From the NCBI RefSeq assembly GCF_018987235.1, contig NZ_CP072197.1, forward strand, positions 930,001-994,000: DNA of 64,000 nt, read 5' to 3'. Position numbers and translations under genes: made by a program. A model generated the notes under the pieces. The model was not told where the DNA came from. It ran no database searches and saw only the letters and a list, made by a program, of their open reading frames with translations. Positions 17,064-25,612 of this stretch are shown here, in pieces (the stretch's first letter is position 1; each line of letters starts with the position of its first letter). Source of the DNA: Lactobacillus crispatus (GTDB taxonomy: Bacteria > Bacillota > Bacilli > Lactobacillales > Lactobacillaceae).

Positions 17064-18643
17064 ATTTGAAAGCTTTTATTAAAACCAATCCAGTTCGTTT
17101 CTGGTTAACTGCAATTGGTTGGATTATTATTCCTGCTTTATCAATTACCAATACTTACGTTGTACAAGAAGAGACGAATATCCTTTTAAGTCGTAATTGG
17201 ACTAAGTTTATTTTAATCAATGTTCTTGCTTTTCTGATTATGTTAGTTGACTATGGTGTGAGTGCTTTAGTTGATTATCAGCAGCAGGCTCAGGTACAAG
17301 ACTTAAATGATCAAGTTAGAGATAAAATTGTTAAGCGATATTATTATGACGGGAAAAAGCATACTGTTGCACAGATGCAAAATCGTTTGACTAATGATTT
17401 ACAAATGCTTAACAATAACTACTTTATTAATGTCTTCTTATTGATTTATGGTGTGTCAACGATCGTTTTTGTTTTAATTTATCTTATTTTATTGAGTTGG
17501 CAATTATTGCTGGCTATTTGTTTGATGGTAGCTATTTCTTTTTTGCTGCCAAAGTTAACAGAAAAGCCGTTACAAAAAGCAACAGAATTAATTTCTGACA
17601 GCAATCAAAAATATTTAGATACATTAAATGATTGGTTATCTGGTCTGGATCAACTTCAACAATTTTTATCTGGAGCTAAACTATTTTCCGTAATAGAAAA
17701 AACATCAAAAAAATTAGAAGATGCTAATGTTAAGCAAACGGCTTATATTAAACTGCTTAATGCTGTAAATGGAATTGTTTCCGCGGCTTTTGGTTTAGCA
17801 TTGTTTGTGCTTGCTGGTTGGTTGGTTAAAAATCATCAAATTCCAATTGGTGCCTTATTGGTAGTCGGTAATTTTCGGTATTACTTAAATGGAGGAATTG
17901 ATACACTTACTAACGGGTTAGGAGCAATGAAAGGTAGTAAAGAATTACTTGCCGAAGTTGATAAATCTGCTAGTGATATTCCGATGCAAGCTGAAAAAGA
18001 TGTAGTTATGCCTAATGTAATTAAAACAAAAGATCTAGTTTTAAAGTTCCCTAATGGAGAAAAATTGACTTATCCTGATCTGGAGATTAAGCAAGGCGAA
18101 AAGATTTTATTAACTGGCGATTCTGGTGCAGGTAAGTCTACTTTGTTTAAACTAATTTTAGGTGAACTTAAGCCTAGTGCAGGTAAAGTTGTTTATGAGG
18201 ATAAGGCTGGTAAGAAAATTAATCCTGATTTGAGTAAGATAGGTTATTTACCGCAAGATCCAGTAGTTTTTCCAGCATCGATTGAAGAAAATATTACGAT
18301 GTTTAATGAAAAACTGAATGGAAAAGTTAAACAAGTAATAAATGAAGTGAACTTTGCTGATGATATCGCTAAGTTTACTGAAGGACTAGATGAAAAGATT
18401 AATCTTGATAAGCTAAATATTTCCGGAGGTCAAAGACAAAAAATTGTATTGGCTAGAGCAAAAGTTCACAATAGTGATATTATCTTGATTGATGAGGGAA
18501 CTAGTGCAATTGATCAGAAAGCTACAATGTTGATTTTGAAGAATTTATTGAAAAGCAAAACGACGATTGTTTTTATTGCCCATAACTTTAATGAAGGAAT
18601 GCATCAGTTGTTTGATCGAGAGATTCATTTAGTAAAAGAATAG
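17060..18643 (+). CDS. ABC exporter half-transporter, second subunit
   Basis: The 527-residue paralogue of the preceding gene has the same layout. Walker A GDSGAGKST starts near residue 353, with signature ISGGQRQ, Walker B IILIDE and FIAHN. The pair arose by duplication: both contain the phrases YYD.K...V..MQNRLT and ENITMFNE. Translation is coupled through the overlapping ATGA. Both ATPase domains keep the catalytic Glu, unlike many heterodimeric exporters in which one is degenerate. A terminator follows. Confidence 0.85.
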   Translation: MNLKAFIKTNPVRFWLTAIGWIIIPALSITNTYVVQEETNILLSRNWTKFILINVLAFLIMLVDYGVSALVDYQQQAQVQDLNDQVRDKIVKRYYYDGKKHTVAQMQNRLTNDLQMLNNNYFINVFLLIYGVSTIVFVLIYLILLSWQLLLAICLMVAISFLLPKLTEKPLQKATELISDSNQKYLDTLNDWLSGLDQLQQFLSGAKLFSVIEKTSKKLEDANVKQTAYIKLLNAVNGIVSAAFGLALFVLAGWLVKNHQIPIGALLVVGNFRYYLNGGIDTLTNGLGAMKGSKELLAEVDKSASDIPMQAEKDVVMPNVIKTKDLVLKFPNGEKLTYPDLEIKQGEKILLTGDSGAGKSTLFKLILGELKPSAGKVVYEDKAGKKINPDLSKIGYLPQDPVVFPASIEENITMFNEKLNGKVKQVINEVNFADDIAKFTEGLDEKINLDKLNISGGQRQKIVLARAKVHNSDIILIDEGTSAIDQKATMLILKNLLKSKTTIVFIAHNFNEGMHQLFDREIHLVKE

Positions 18644-18650
18644 TTGAAGA

Positions 18651-18683
18651 AAGACACTGCATTTTTAGGGTTGCAGTGTCTTT
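18651..18683. terminator. Bidirectional terminator
   Basis: AAAGACACTGCA and TGCAGTGTCTTT pair around an AT-rich loop, between the ABC pair and a convergent gene. Confidence 0.8.
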
Positions 18684-18686
18684 ACT

Positions 18687-19406
18687 TTAGTTTGGAAAGA
18701 TATAGGTATTGAAACTGTTATTCTTATTTATTTTAAAATAGCTTAATAATTGATAAGCCATCCAGTCAGTATCGTCTGCTTCAAAAAATATTGAAGGATA
18801 ATTTTGAAACATTTTAACTAGAATAGTTTCAATAAAATTATTAGAACTAAACCTATCCCAAGAACAGATGTATGCAATCTCGTTGTTTTCAGTGAATACA
18901 AGATTATCTATTTCTCCGAGTTCATTAGTACTATAATATCCAGTTTTTGTTGGAACTTCTTGGATAAACGTGTCAATATTAGCAGTTAATGGTGACACAG
19001 ATTGATGAACTTGTTTGTAATATTTATAAAGTAATTGGCAACATGTTCTGTAATCGGGACTTTCTGTATTGAAAAAATGAAGAGATAATTTGTTATTGAT
19101 CTCAATTTTTAAATCTTTTTTGTTAACGGTAAGCGTATAACAGTGTCGTTTGCAGATAAAACCATTTCTTAATAAAAAATCTACGATTGGATTTTCATTT
19201 GAATCAATCATGACTTGCAATGCTTGGTGCTCTGCTTGAACTATTTTTGAAAATGGAATATTTACAGAGTAATCACTTAGATTGAATTTTAGATAAATAT
19301 ATTTGTTATGAAAAAGATTGTGATAAGTAGAAATAGTGCCTAGATGCTTATCGTTATCAGTTACTTTGTAGATTTTAGGAGATATTTTTTCAATTTTTGT
19401 AGTCAT
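18687..19406 (-). CDS. GNAT-like acetyltransferase-fold protein
   Basis: The 239 residues show an N-terminal half with beta-rich sequence and IVDFLLRNGFICKRHCYTLTV, typical of the end of a GNAT domain. The second half has GEIDNLVFTENNEIAYICSW, ETILVKMFQNYPSIFFEADD, also GNAT-like. A conserved acetyl-CoA loop is not obvious, so activity is uncertain. The start overlaps the end of the upstream isomerase-like gene by 17 bases, which implies one transcript and coupled translation. Confidence 0.55.
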   Translation of the reverse strand: MTTKIEKISPKIYKVTDNDKHLGTISTYHNLFHNKYIYLKFNLSDYSVNIPFSKIVQAEHQALQVMIDSNENPIVDFLLRNGFICKRHCYTLTVNKKDLKIEINNKLSLHFFNTESPDYRTCCQLLYKYYKQVHQSVSPLTANIDTFIQEVPTKTGYYSTNELGEIDNLVFTENNEIAYICSWDRFSSNNFIETILVKMFQNYPSIFFEADDTDWMAYQLLSYFKINKNNSFNTYIFPN

Positions 19407-20034
19407 TTTTTATCCTTTTGATAATTGAAATTAATTTTTGATCGGTTCCGTTTTTAATTATGAAGTTATAAATCGGTTCATAATTGAGCACAGGGAAAAT
19501 AAGATCAGGATCAATTTTAGGTATAATGTCAATCATTGATTTCTTACTAATTACGTTGAGATTTTTAACTTCTTGAGCATTTCTTATCTTTCTTTTTGCT
19601 TGTGAAGGAGGATAACCTTGTCCCCAAGGCTGTTCAAAAAGATTTTTTATAGTCTGCTCAAAATTGATTTCACCACTCCAACCCCAATTAAGTCCTAGTG
19701 GAAAGGAGACAACACTGCCGTTATTGATATGACCAAAAAGAAAAGCATCTTGTGGAGTGGGGATATAACCACATTGAATATTAGGAAAAGTATTTCATGC
19801 AAGCATCATTCCTTGTCCAGAAGTACATCCTGTCACAATGAAGTCAGTCGCCTTGCTATTAATTAATAATGCAACAGCTAGGGAAACTTGCACGTAAGAT
19901 AGACTAGCCGAACTATCTTGATAAATACCAAAATTGAATACTTGATCATTGGATCCTACAGATTCTTTGATATACTTCTCTAATATGAAATTTTTACTTT
20001 TTTGCGATGTAGCTTGAATAATACCTATTTTCAC
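19390..20034 (-). pseudogene. RpiB/LacA/LacB-family sugar-phosphate isomerase with in-frame UGA
   Basis: Translation starts at a GTG (MKIGIIQATSQKSKNF) after GAGGT. It runs through SLAVALLINSKATDFIVTGCTSGQGMMLA and hits TGA at 19795-19797. The same frame continues without further stops for 134 codons as NTFPNIQCGYIPTPQDAFLF...NWGWSGEINFEQTIKNLFEQP to TGA at 19390. The family normally has Cys-Asn after the Ala, so a TGY codon has become TGA. The product is truncated at 79 residues, just after the phosphate/active-site Gly-rich motif. Full length would be about 214 residues, typical of the family. Confidence 0.85.
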
Positions 20035-20109
20035 AAATTTTACCTCAAAGGTTTATTTTGAAAAAGCTTTATAATATTGCGTAGGAAAATAAATAAGAAG
20101 GTGAGCACA

Positions 20110-20679
20110 ATGAAAGACAGAATTATTGTTGGAACTCCTGTTAAATTGAGTCATGTTTTAATCGGTATAATTGTGGTGATTTTTCTTTCACTGTTTTTAA
20201 CAGGATTTGGTTATCAACCTTGGTGGCTATTTCTTATTGTACTAATTTTAGGCGTATTTGTCACTTTACCGACTTGTTTCAGTTCATATTGGCAAATTGA
20301 TAGTAAGAATATCACATCTATCACTTATGATAGCAATGATGCACTAAAATTGCTACAGTTACTTGGTTTGCGTAAAAAAGATAAGCAAATCATTAATTTG
20401 TCAGAGATAAAAAATGCTTCTGTTGTTTATCGTAAAAATTTGCGTCTCAGTCCCGTTGATTTTAATCCCGACTATCTAGATTTAATCTTAGATCTAAATA
20501 AAGGAACAAAAGTTACCTTATCACTTGGAAGTATTGATTATCAGAAATTAGATTCTATTCTAACTTTATTGGAGGATAAGGATATTGCAGTACATGATAA
20601 GCAGGGAGTTCAGCAATTATTGAAGGAAAATAAAAATTTGTTTAATCATTTTCACAGGAAAGAATGGACATCACTTTAG
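20110..20679 (+). CDS. Two-span membrane protein with PH-like cytoplasmic domain
   Basis: ATG 20110 is preceded by AGAAGGTGAG. The 189 residues hold two close hydrophobic spans (about 11-30 and 35-54), followed by a soluble domain of strands (INLSEIKNASVVYRKNLRLS, TKVTLSLGSIDYQKLDSILTLL). This is the pattern of small bPH-type membrane proteins. An in-frame upstream start at 20077 lacks a ribosome site. The next gene starts directly after its stop, so the two are co-translated. Function unknown. Confidence 0.6.
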   Translation: MKDRIIVGTPVKLSHVLIGIIVVIFLSLFLTGFGYQPWWLFLIVLILGVFVTLPTCFSSYWQIDSKNITSITYDSNDALKLLQLLGLRKKDKQIINLSEIKNASVVYRKNLRLSPVDFNPDYLDLILDLNKGTKVTLSLGSIDYQKLDSILTLLEDKDIAVHDKQGVQQLLKENKNLFNHFHRKEWTSL

Positions 20680-21051
20680 GTGAGTAAAAAACAGATAATT
20701 AGAGACTATTTCCAGGCATGGCTTAAACCAAATATTGAAGTTATTAAATCTATCTTTGATAAAAATGCTACATATAGTGAGTGCTATGGACCTATTTATA
20801 GAAATAAAAAGGAGATAATATCTTGGTTTGAAAAATGGAACAAGCAGGGAAAAGTAATTGCTTGGCCAATAGAAAAGATATTAATTAATGAAAATACATG
20901 TATTGTTGAATGGCATTTTAAATGTAATTACCAGAAAAAAATTAGTGAATTTGACGGCGTATCAATTATAGATTTTAATGATCAAAATAAAATAATTTCA
21001 GTAAAAGAATATCAATCTAAATCTCAACATTATTATCCATATAGCAAATAA
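20680..21051 (+). CDS. SnoaL/NTF2-like small protein
   Basis: This 123-residue protein starts with a GTG immediately after the previous stop codon. The order helix-helix, then FDKNATYSECYGPIYRNKKEIISWFEKW, then strands with CIVEWHFKCNY and FDGVSIIDFND matches the NTF2/SnoaL cone fold. Members bind small hydrophobic ligands or catalyse varied reactions; no catalytic residues can be assigned. Lack of its own ribosome site suggests translational coupling to the membrane-protein gene upstream. Confidence 0.65.
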   Translation: MSKKQIIRDYFQAWLKPNIEVIKSIFDKNATYSECYGPIYRNKKEIISWFEKWNKQGKVIAWPIEKILINENTCIVEWHFKCNYQKKISEFDGVSIIDFNDQNKIISVKEYQSKSQHYYPYSK

Positions 21052-21098
21052 GACTTCAAGTCATGATAGGTTAGAAGCCTTATTTTGAATGATACAAT

Positions 21099-21398
21099 CT
21101 AATTTCTATGGAAGAGATTACCAAACCAACTATGGTTCTTTTTAGCCTCTTCTTTTCGTCGTTGTTCACGATCTTCTAACATTGCCTTAGCCAGCATATC
21201 AACTGTTTGAGTTAATTGTGCTTGATTGTCTCGTTGTTGCTTATCTCTAAATGAACTACTATTTTGATACTTATTCATTAACGTATCATCATCAAGCCAT
21301 TTATCAAAGTTTTCCACGTCAAGGATAAAGCCAGTACTAGTTTGTTGTGATGCAATGTGATATTTTCTAGGCAAATATTTAAAGTAGCGATCAAGCAT
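21099..21398 (-). CDS. Small charged partner protein of the PLD-ATPase gene
   Basis: The 99 residues are not recognised. The N-terminal part is compact (MLDRYFKYLPRKYHIASQQT), and the second half is a long charged helix (KQQRDNQAQLTQTVDMLAKA, then EDREQRRKEEAKK). The start overlaps the end of the 672-residue upstream gene by eight bases, so expression is tightly coupled. Probably a subunit or adaptor of that protein. Confidence 0.55.
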   Translation of the reverse strand: MLDRYFKYLPRKYHIASQQTSTGFILDVENFDKWLDDDTLMNKYQNSSSFRDKQQRDNQAQLTQTVDMLAKAMLEDREQRRKEEAKKNHSWFGNLFHRN

Positions 21399-23409
21399 AG
21401 TAGAGCCACTTCGCCGTTTGATCGGAGATTTTATTGAAAAGCTCTTTATTGATTTGAGCTTTTAGCCGGTCATCTTGTTTAATAAATAAGATATCGCTAC
21501 CAATTTTTGCTTGATTGATTAACATTCCCCAGTCATTTCGACCAACGAATAGGGAATAATCGTAATTTTCTTCAAAATACTTGCTGACTTGGTTATACAT
21601 ATCAAATTTATCAAGTGCAGTTTTTAAAACATGCTTGATTGGATATAAGAAGTCTCTTTCAATCTTCTGCGCGTCTTCAACACTAACGTTAGTAAAGAAT
21701 TTTGCTAATTCAACTTGACAATATTTAAAAAGATCATCATTTGCACGGCTAAATAAGCTAGTTAATGCTGCATTACGTTGATCACTTTCACCTGAAAAAG
21801 TAGATTCAAAGCTTAAGTACCATAAACGACGCATAATTTCAGGCTTTAGTGAAAATTGTGATTTAATAGAGCTTTCTTGTCTATTCATCGTGAAAATGAA
21901 TGCTGGTGAGGGATGAGTTAAATTACGGTTGTTAGTAACTTCCTTGATGAATCTTTCAAAGTAAGTACGCGTTGTAAGTTCAGGACTGACATCATCAATC
22001 ATTAATGGACTTACAGGACCATTTGTATATACATAGTCACTTAGCGTGTTGGTAATTGTCATATTGATATTACTCTTGCCAAAGGCATAATTCTTTGGAT
22101 CCATCATTCCACTATCTAAGAAATTATGAGCACCAATTAATTTAGCGGCTAGTCTTTTCCCTAGGGTGGACTTACCAGTTCGACCTTGTCCGATTAGTGC
22201 TGTAGCAATAGGCACGTCCTCTCTAGATACGTTGCTTCCAGATAATTCATATAAATTGCGGATTTTCCAAAGCCATGGTGATTCATACAGAAACAACATA
22301 AAGTCACAAGCTTGCCAGCCTTCACCAACTTCTTTGTAAGTATTATATTCATGAGTGATATCACAGAAAAGCTGAAGTGCATTTTTTAATTGCTCTTCAG
22401 TTAAATCAGAAGTAATAACTTCAGAAGGGATGTTATCACCAATTTTAGAGGCTTGGAATAATTGACCATTATTGTAAAACTGAACAGGAACAGGGAAGAG
22501 ATCTTCTTCTTTTTCAATTTGTGTTGTATCTGCTTTTGCCTTTTTGTCTTGACGAATAATGTGCTGAGTTAAGCTATATAAATCTTGCCCGATTGTATCT
22601 AGCTTACGTCTTTTATTGCCACCTTCACCAAATAAAGTAACTGTTTGTGAAGCAACAAGCTTTTCATTTTCAGATAATTTCTTTAATTCATCATCTTTGC
22701 TGTAATGGTCACGATACTTTTTGATCTCTTCAGCTGGAAGAATGATGATGTCTTTACCAGTTGAATTAGGACTATTTTTAATTTCTAGAGAAGAATCCTG
22801 CATCACATGAATGCGTAGCTCTTCTTTATCTTTGTCTTTTAAATAACCAGATAATTTTTTAGCATCAATGTATGTTGCAGCTTGATCAAGGTTATCCTGA
22901 AACATTTGTTGGTAGCAATTGAACAATGGATCAGAAGTATTGCCGTAGTCCCAAACTAATTGCTCCATATTTTTATTAACAGCCGCATCGGTAAGATTCA
23001 TTGAACCCGAAAAGACGGAGTACTTGCTTTGATTTCTCATTAAATAAAGCTTAGTGTGAATCAAATTCTGTTTGGTGAAGAAAAGTTGTAAACTACCATC
23101 TAAAATGCGTTTAGTGAAGGTACTATCTTGGTGCTCGTAACTATATTCAATCAAATCACGACGCTTATTTAAAATTTGGTCAATTCTTTTGCCAATTGAA
23201 TTTGATCCATTATCAGTTAGTCCAAGAATTAGTGTGATCTGGTCAAAACGTGGTAGAAGATTTTTCTCAATAAATTTAATGTTGGAAACAAAGGAAATAC
23301 CTTTAAACTCAGAGAATTTATTTGATTCTCTTTGAAAATCAACTAATTGCCAAAAATCGGCATTGGAAATTAATTTTTGATCAGTATGATTGAGTATTTC
23401 TAATCCCAT
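21391..23409 (-). CDS. Phospholipase-D-like nuclease domain fused to P-loop ATPase/helicase domain
   Basis: The 672-residue protein starts at ATG 23409 (MGLEILNHTDQ) with AAAGGA eight bases upstream; 41 more codons are open upstream but have no ribosome site. Residues about 30-170 are PLD-like, with the HxK motif in IHTKLYLM (His near 117) and FSGSMNLTDAA...NMEQLVW. From about 380 there is a P-loop domain with Walker A GQGRTGKST (about 406), Walker B PLMIDDVS and sensor FIFTMNRQ, as in SF3/P4-primase-like helicases. This combination of a nuclease-like end and a NTPase motor is common in defence or mobile-element proteins. No phage genes are near. Confidence 0.65.
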   Translation of the reverse strand: MGLEILNHTDQKLISNADFWQLVDFQRESNKFSEFKGISFVSNIKFIEKNLLPRFDQITLILGLTDNGSNSIGKRIDQILNKRRDLIEYSYEHQDSTFTKRILDGSLQLFFTKQNLIHTKLYLMRNQSKYSVFSGSMNLTDAAVNKNMEQLVWDYGNTSDPLFNCYQQMFQDNLDQAATYIDAKKLSGYLKDKDKEELRIHVMQDSSLEIKNSPNSTGKDIIILPAEEIKKYRDHYSKDDELKKLSENEKLVASQTVTLFGEGGNKRRKLDTIGQDLYSLTQHIIRQDKKAKADTTQIEKEEDLFPVPVQFYNNGQLFQASKIGDNIPSEVITSDLTEEQLKNALQLFCDITHEYNTYKEVGEGWQACDFMLFLYESPWLWKIRNLYELSGSNVSREDVPIATALIGQGRTGKSTLGKRLAAKLIGAHNFLDSGMMDPKNYAFGKSNINMTITNTLSDYVYTNGPVSPLMIDDVSPELTTRTYFERFIKEVTNNRNLTHPSPAFIFTMNRQESSIKSQFSLKPEIMRRLWYLSFESTFSGESDQRNAALTSLFSRANDDLFKYCQVELAKFFTNVSVEDAQKIERDFLYPIKHVLKTALDKFDMYNQVSKYFEENYDYSLFVGRNDWGMLINQAKIGSDILFIKQDDRLKAQINKELFNKISDQTAKWLYYA

Positions 23410-23585
23410 ATGAAATCCTTTCGTGAGTATACAAATATTTGCTTTTAGTGTATCGTGAAAAATTGAATTAGAGCAAGGAAAAATTAAATTATCATTGAAT
23501 TTATAAATTGGATTAAGTAAAATTTGATTCAAATAACGGTAGTAAAAAAATATATAATATGTTATTGCTTGGGAGACAATTATGA

Positions 23586-24957
23586 GAGACTGTAAAATAG
23601 TTTGTGTAAGGATGAATGATTCCTTAAATTTATTTCTTTAAACATTAGAAAAAGGAGTTCCTTTCTCGTATGATTGGTTTGAACAAAAAAACACATACAG
23701 AAAGAAGAACTCCTTCATGAATGATTTTACCAAAGATTTTGCTCAAGCTCTATTCAATCCAGACAAAATAAATGATTTATTGCGCAAAGAGCTACAACAG
23801 GCTGTTAATAACTTGCTAGAAGCTGAGTTGACTGCCTTTCTAGGCTATGATCCCTATGCCAGAAATGGCTGGAATACTGGCAATTCTAGAAATGGTGCTT
23901 ATTTCCGCAAGGTTGATACCCAGTTTGGACCAATTGAAGTGCAAGTGCCTCGAGACCGCAACGGTCAGTTTCATCAGCACACGCTGCCTGACTACAAGCA
24001 GCACTCTGATGTTTTGGAAAGCACGATTATCAAGCTATACTCCAAAGGCGTAACTACCAGAGAAATCGCTGACTTGATTGAGAAAATGTATGGCAGTCAT
24101 TATAGTCCAGCTCAAGTATCAAATATTTCCAAGCAGATGCTCCCCAAGATTGAGGCTTATCACAAGCGCAAGCTAAGCGACAAGTTTTTCTGTGTCTATT
24201 TGGATGCGACATACCTTCCTTTGCGCCGAGAAACGTTTGAGCGTGAAGCAGTATATATTGCCATTGGCATTAAACCTAATGGACATAAGGAAGTCATTGA
24301 CTACTGCATTGCTCCTAGTGAGAACATTGAAGTTTGGACAGAGATGCTTCAAAACATGAAGTCCAGAGGCTTGAAGCAAGTTGAGCTTTTTCTTTCTGAT
24401 GGTGTTGTTGGCATGAAAACAGCCTTGGCCAGGACTTATCCTAAAGCTCATTTTCAACGCTGCCTGGTTCATGTCATGCGCAATATCTGCGCTAAAGTAC
24501 GCGTCGACGATCGTGAAAAGATCATGAACGAATTCAAGCAGATACATCAACAGACAAGCAAAAAAGAAGCTGCAGCTGTCTTGCACAAATTCTATGCCAA
24601 ATGGAATAAAGCTTATAGCCATGTCATCAAAGGTTTGAAGGAAATTGAGCCCGATCTGCTAGTCTTCTACAATTATCCCAAACAAATCAGAGCTTCAATT
24701 TATTCAACCAATATGATTGAATCCTTTAACAACGTCATCAAGCGTAAAGCTAAGCCTAAGGCAGAATTTCCAACTGAACAGTCGCTTGATGCATTTATTG
24801 GCATCCAGGCAATGAGCTACAATGACCGTTATTTCAATCGAATTCATAAAGGCTTTGGTCAGGTTCAGGACACCTTAGAATCCTACTTTGATTAAATAAA
24901 TAATTAAAAAATCAATTTACGAGAAAGATCTATTTACACAAAAGATTTGACAGTTTC
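23586..24957 (+). mobile_element. IS256-family insertion sequence, 1372 bp
   Basis: The imperfect inverted ends are GAGACTGTAAAATAGTTTG on the left and, read inward from the right, GAAACTGTCAAATCTTTTG. The element is flanked by an 8-bp duplication AATTATGA (23578-23585 and 24958-24965). The duplication contains the ATG of the downstream histidine phosphatase gene, so the insertion point is known to the base. Confidence 0.9.
23717..24895 (+). CDS. IS256-family (mutator-type) transposase
   Basis: The 392-residue transposase has all mutator-family blocks: LTAFLGYDPYARNGWNTGNSRNG, the first catalytic Asp in FFCVYLDATYLPLRR, the second in VELFLSDGVVGM, the CLVHVMRN motif, and the catalytic Glu in IYSTNMIESFNNVIKRK. 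Length and reading frame are intact, so the element is probably active. Confidence 0.92.
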   Translation: MNDFTKDFAQALFNPDKINDLLRKELQQAVNNLLEAELTAFLGYDPYARNGWNTGNSRNGAYFRKVDTQFGPIEVQVPRDRNGQFHQHTLPDYKQHSDVLESTIIKLYSKGVTTREIADLIEKMYGSHYSPAQVSNISKQMLPKIEAYHKRKLSDKFFCVYLDATYLPLRRETFEREAVYIAIGIKPNGHKEVIDYCIAPSENIEVWTEMLQNMKSRGLKQVELFLSDGVVGMKTALARTYPKAHFQRCLVHVMRNICAKVRVDDREKIMNEFKQIHQQTSKKEAAAVLHKFYAKWNKAYSHVIKGLKEIEPDLLVFYNYPKQIRASIYSTNMIESFNNVIKRKAKPKAEFPTEQSLDAFIGIQAMSYNDRYFNRIHKGFGQVQDTLESYFD

Positions 24958-24961
24958 AATT

Positions 24962-25522
24962 ATGACAACAGTATATTTTGTAAGACATGCTCAACCTGAT
25001 TTATCAGTTCATGATGATTTAACACGTCCTTTGACAGAAAAGGGGTTGCAAGATAGAAAAAAAGTAACTGATTACTTTAGAGATAAACACATCGACCAAG
25101 CTTTTTCTAGTCCATTCAAGCGTGCAATTGATACAATTCAACCAGTTATAGACGAGAAGGAACTAACATTATCATCTATTTCTGACTTTAGAGAAAGAAA
25201 AATTGGTGATGAGTGGATTTCTAATTTTCATGAATATTGTAAAAGACAGTGGGAAGATTTTGATTATAAGCTAAAAAATGGCGAATCTTTAAAAGAGACG
25301 CAGAAGAGAAATGTTGCAGCTTTGAAGCTAGTTTTGTCCAAATATCAAGATCAAACTATGATTATTGGTGGACATGGTACAGCAATTGGATCAGTAATTA
25401 ATTACTATGATCCAAACTTTAAATATGAAGCCTTTGCTATGATCCAGCCAAAGAATCCATTTATTGTGAAAATGAACTTTGATGGAGAAAAATATTTGGA
25501 GTATAAAGTAGTTACTTTTTAG
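24962..25522 (+). CDS. Histidine phosphatase (phosphoglycerate-mutase superfamily), promoter cut off by IS256
   Basis: The 186-residue protein MTTVYFVRHAQPDLSVHDD has the RHxx catalytic motif, a second Arg in SSPFKRAIDT, the acidic FRERKIG motif, and the second His in IIGGHGTAIG. It is a complete small-molecule or protein phosphatase of the PhoE/CobC type. The native leader, with TATAAT and the ribosome site GGGAG, lies on the far side of the IS256 copy (23550-23585). The present start codon is preceded only by IS end sequence without Shine-Dalgarno. Coding region intact, expression doubtful unless driven from the element. Confidence 0.85.
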   Translation: MTTVYFVRHAQPDLSVHDDLTRPLTEKGLQDRKKVTDYFRDKHIDQAFSSPFKRAIDTIQPVIDEKELTLSSISDFRERKIGDEWISNFHEYCKRQWEDFDYKLKNGESLKETQKRNVAALKLVLSKYQDQTMIIGGHGTAIGSVINYYDPNFKYEAFAMIQPKNPFIVKMNFDGEKYLEYKVVTF

Positions 25523-25545
25523 TAAAAAGATAATCTCATAAAGTA

Positions 25546-25590
25546 AAAATGGTAAATCAAGGTACTAATAACCAGATTTACCATTTTTTT
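25546..25590. terminator. Bidirectional terminator
   Basis: AAAAATGGTAAATC pairs with GATTTACCATTTTT across a 16-base loop, between convergent genes. Confidence 0.8.
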
Positions 25591-25612
25591 ATTTGTTATA
25601 TTATAGCTTATG

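Noticed and set aside
19795..19797. UGA as a selenocysteine codon
   Set aside because: It replaces a Cys position, which is suggestive, but no selenocysteine-insertion structure is apparent after it and lactobacilli are not known to have the machinery. A point mutation is simpler.
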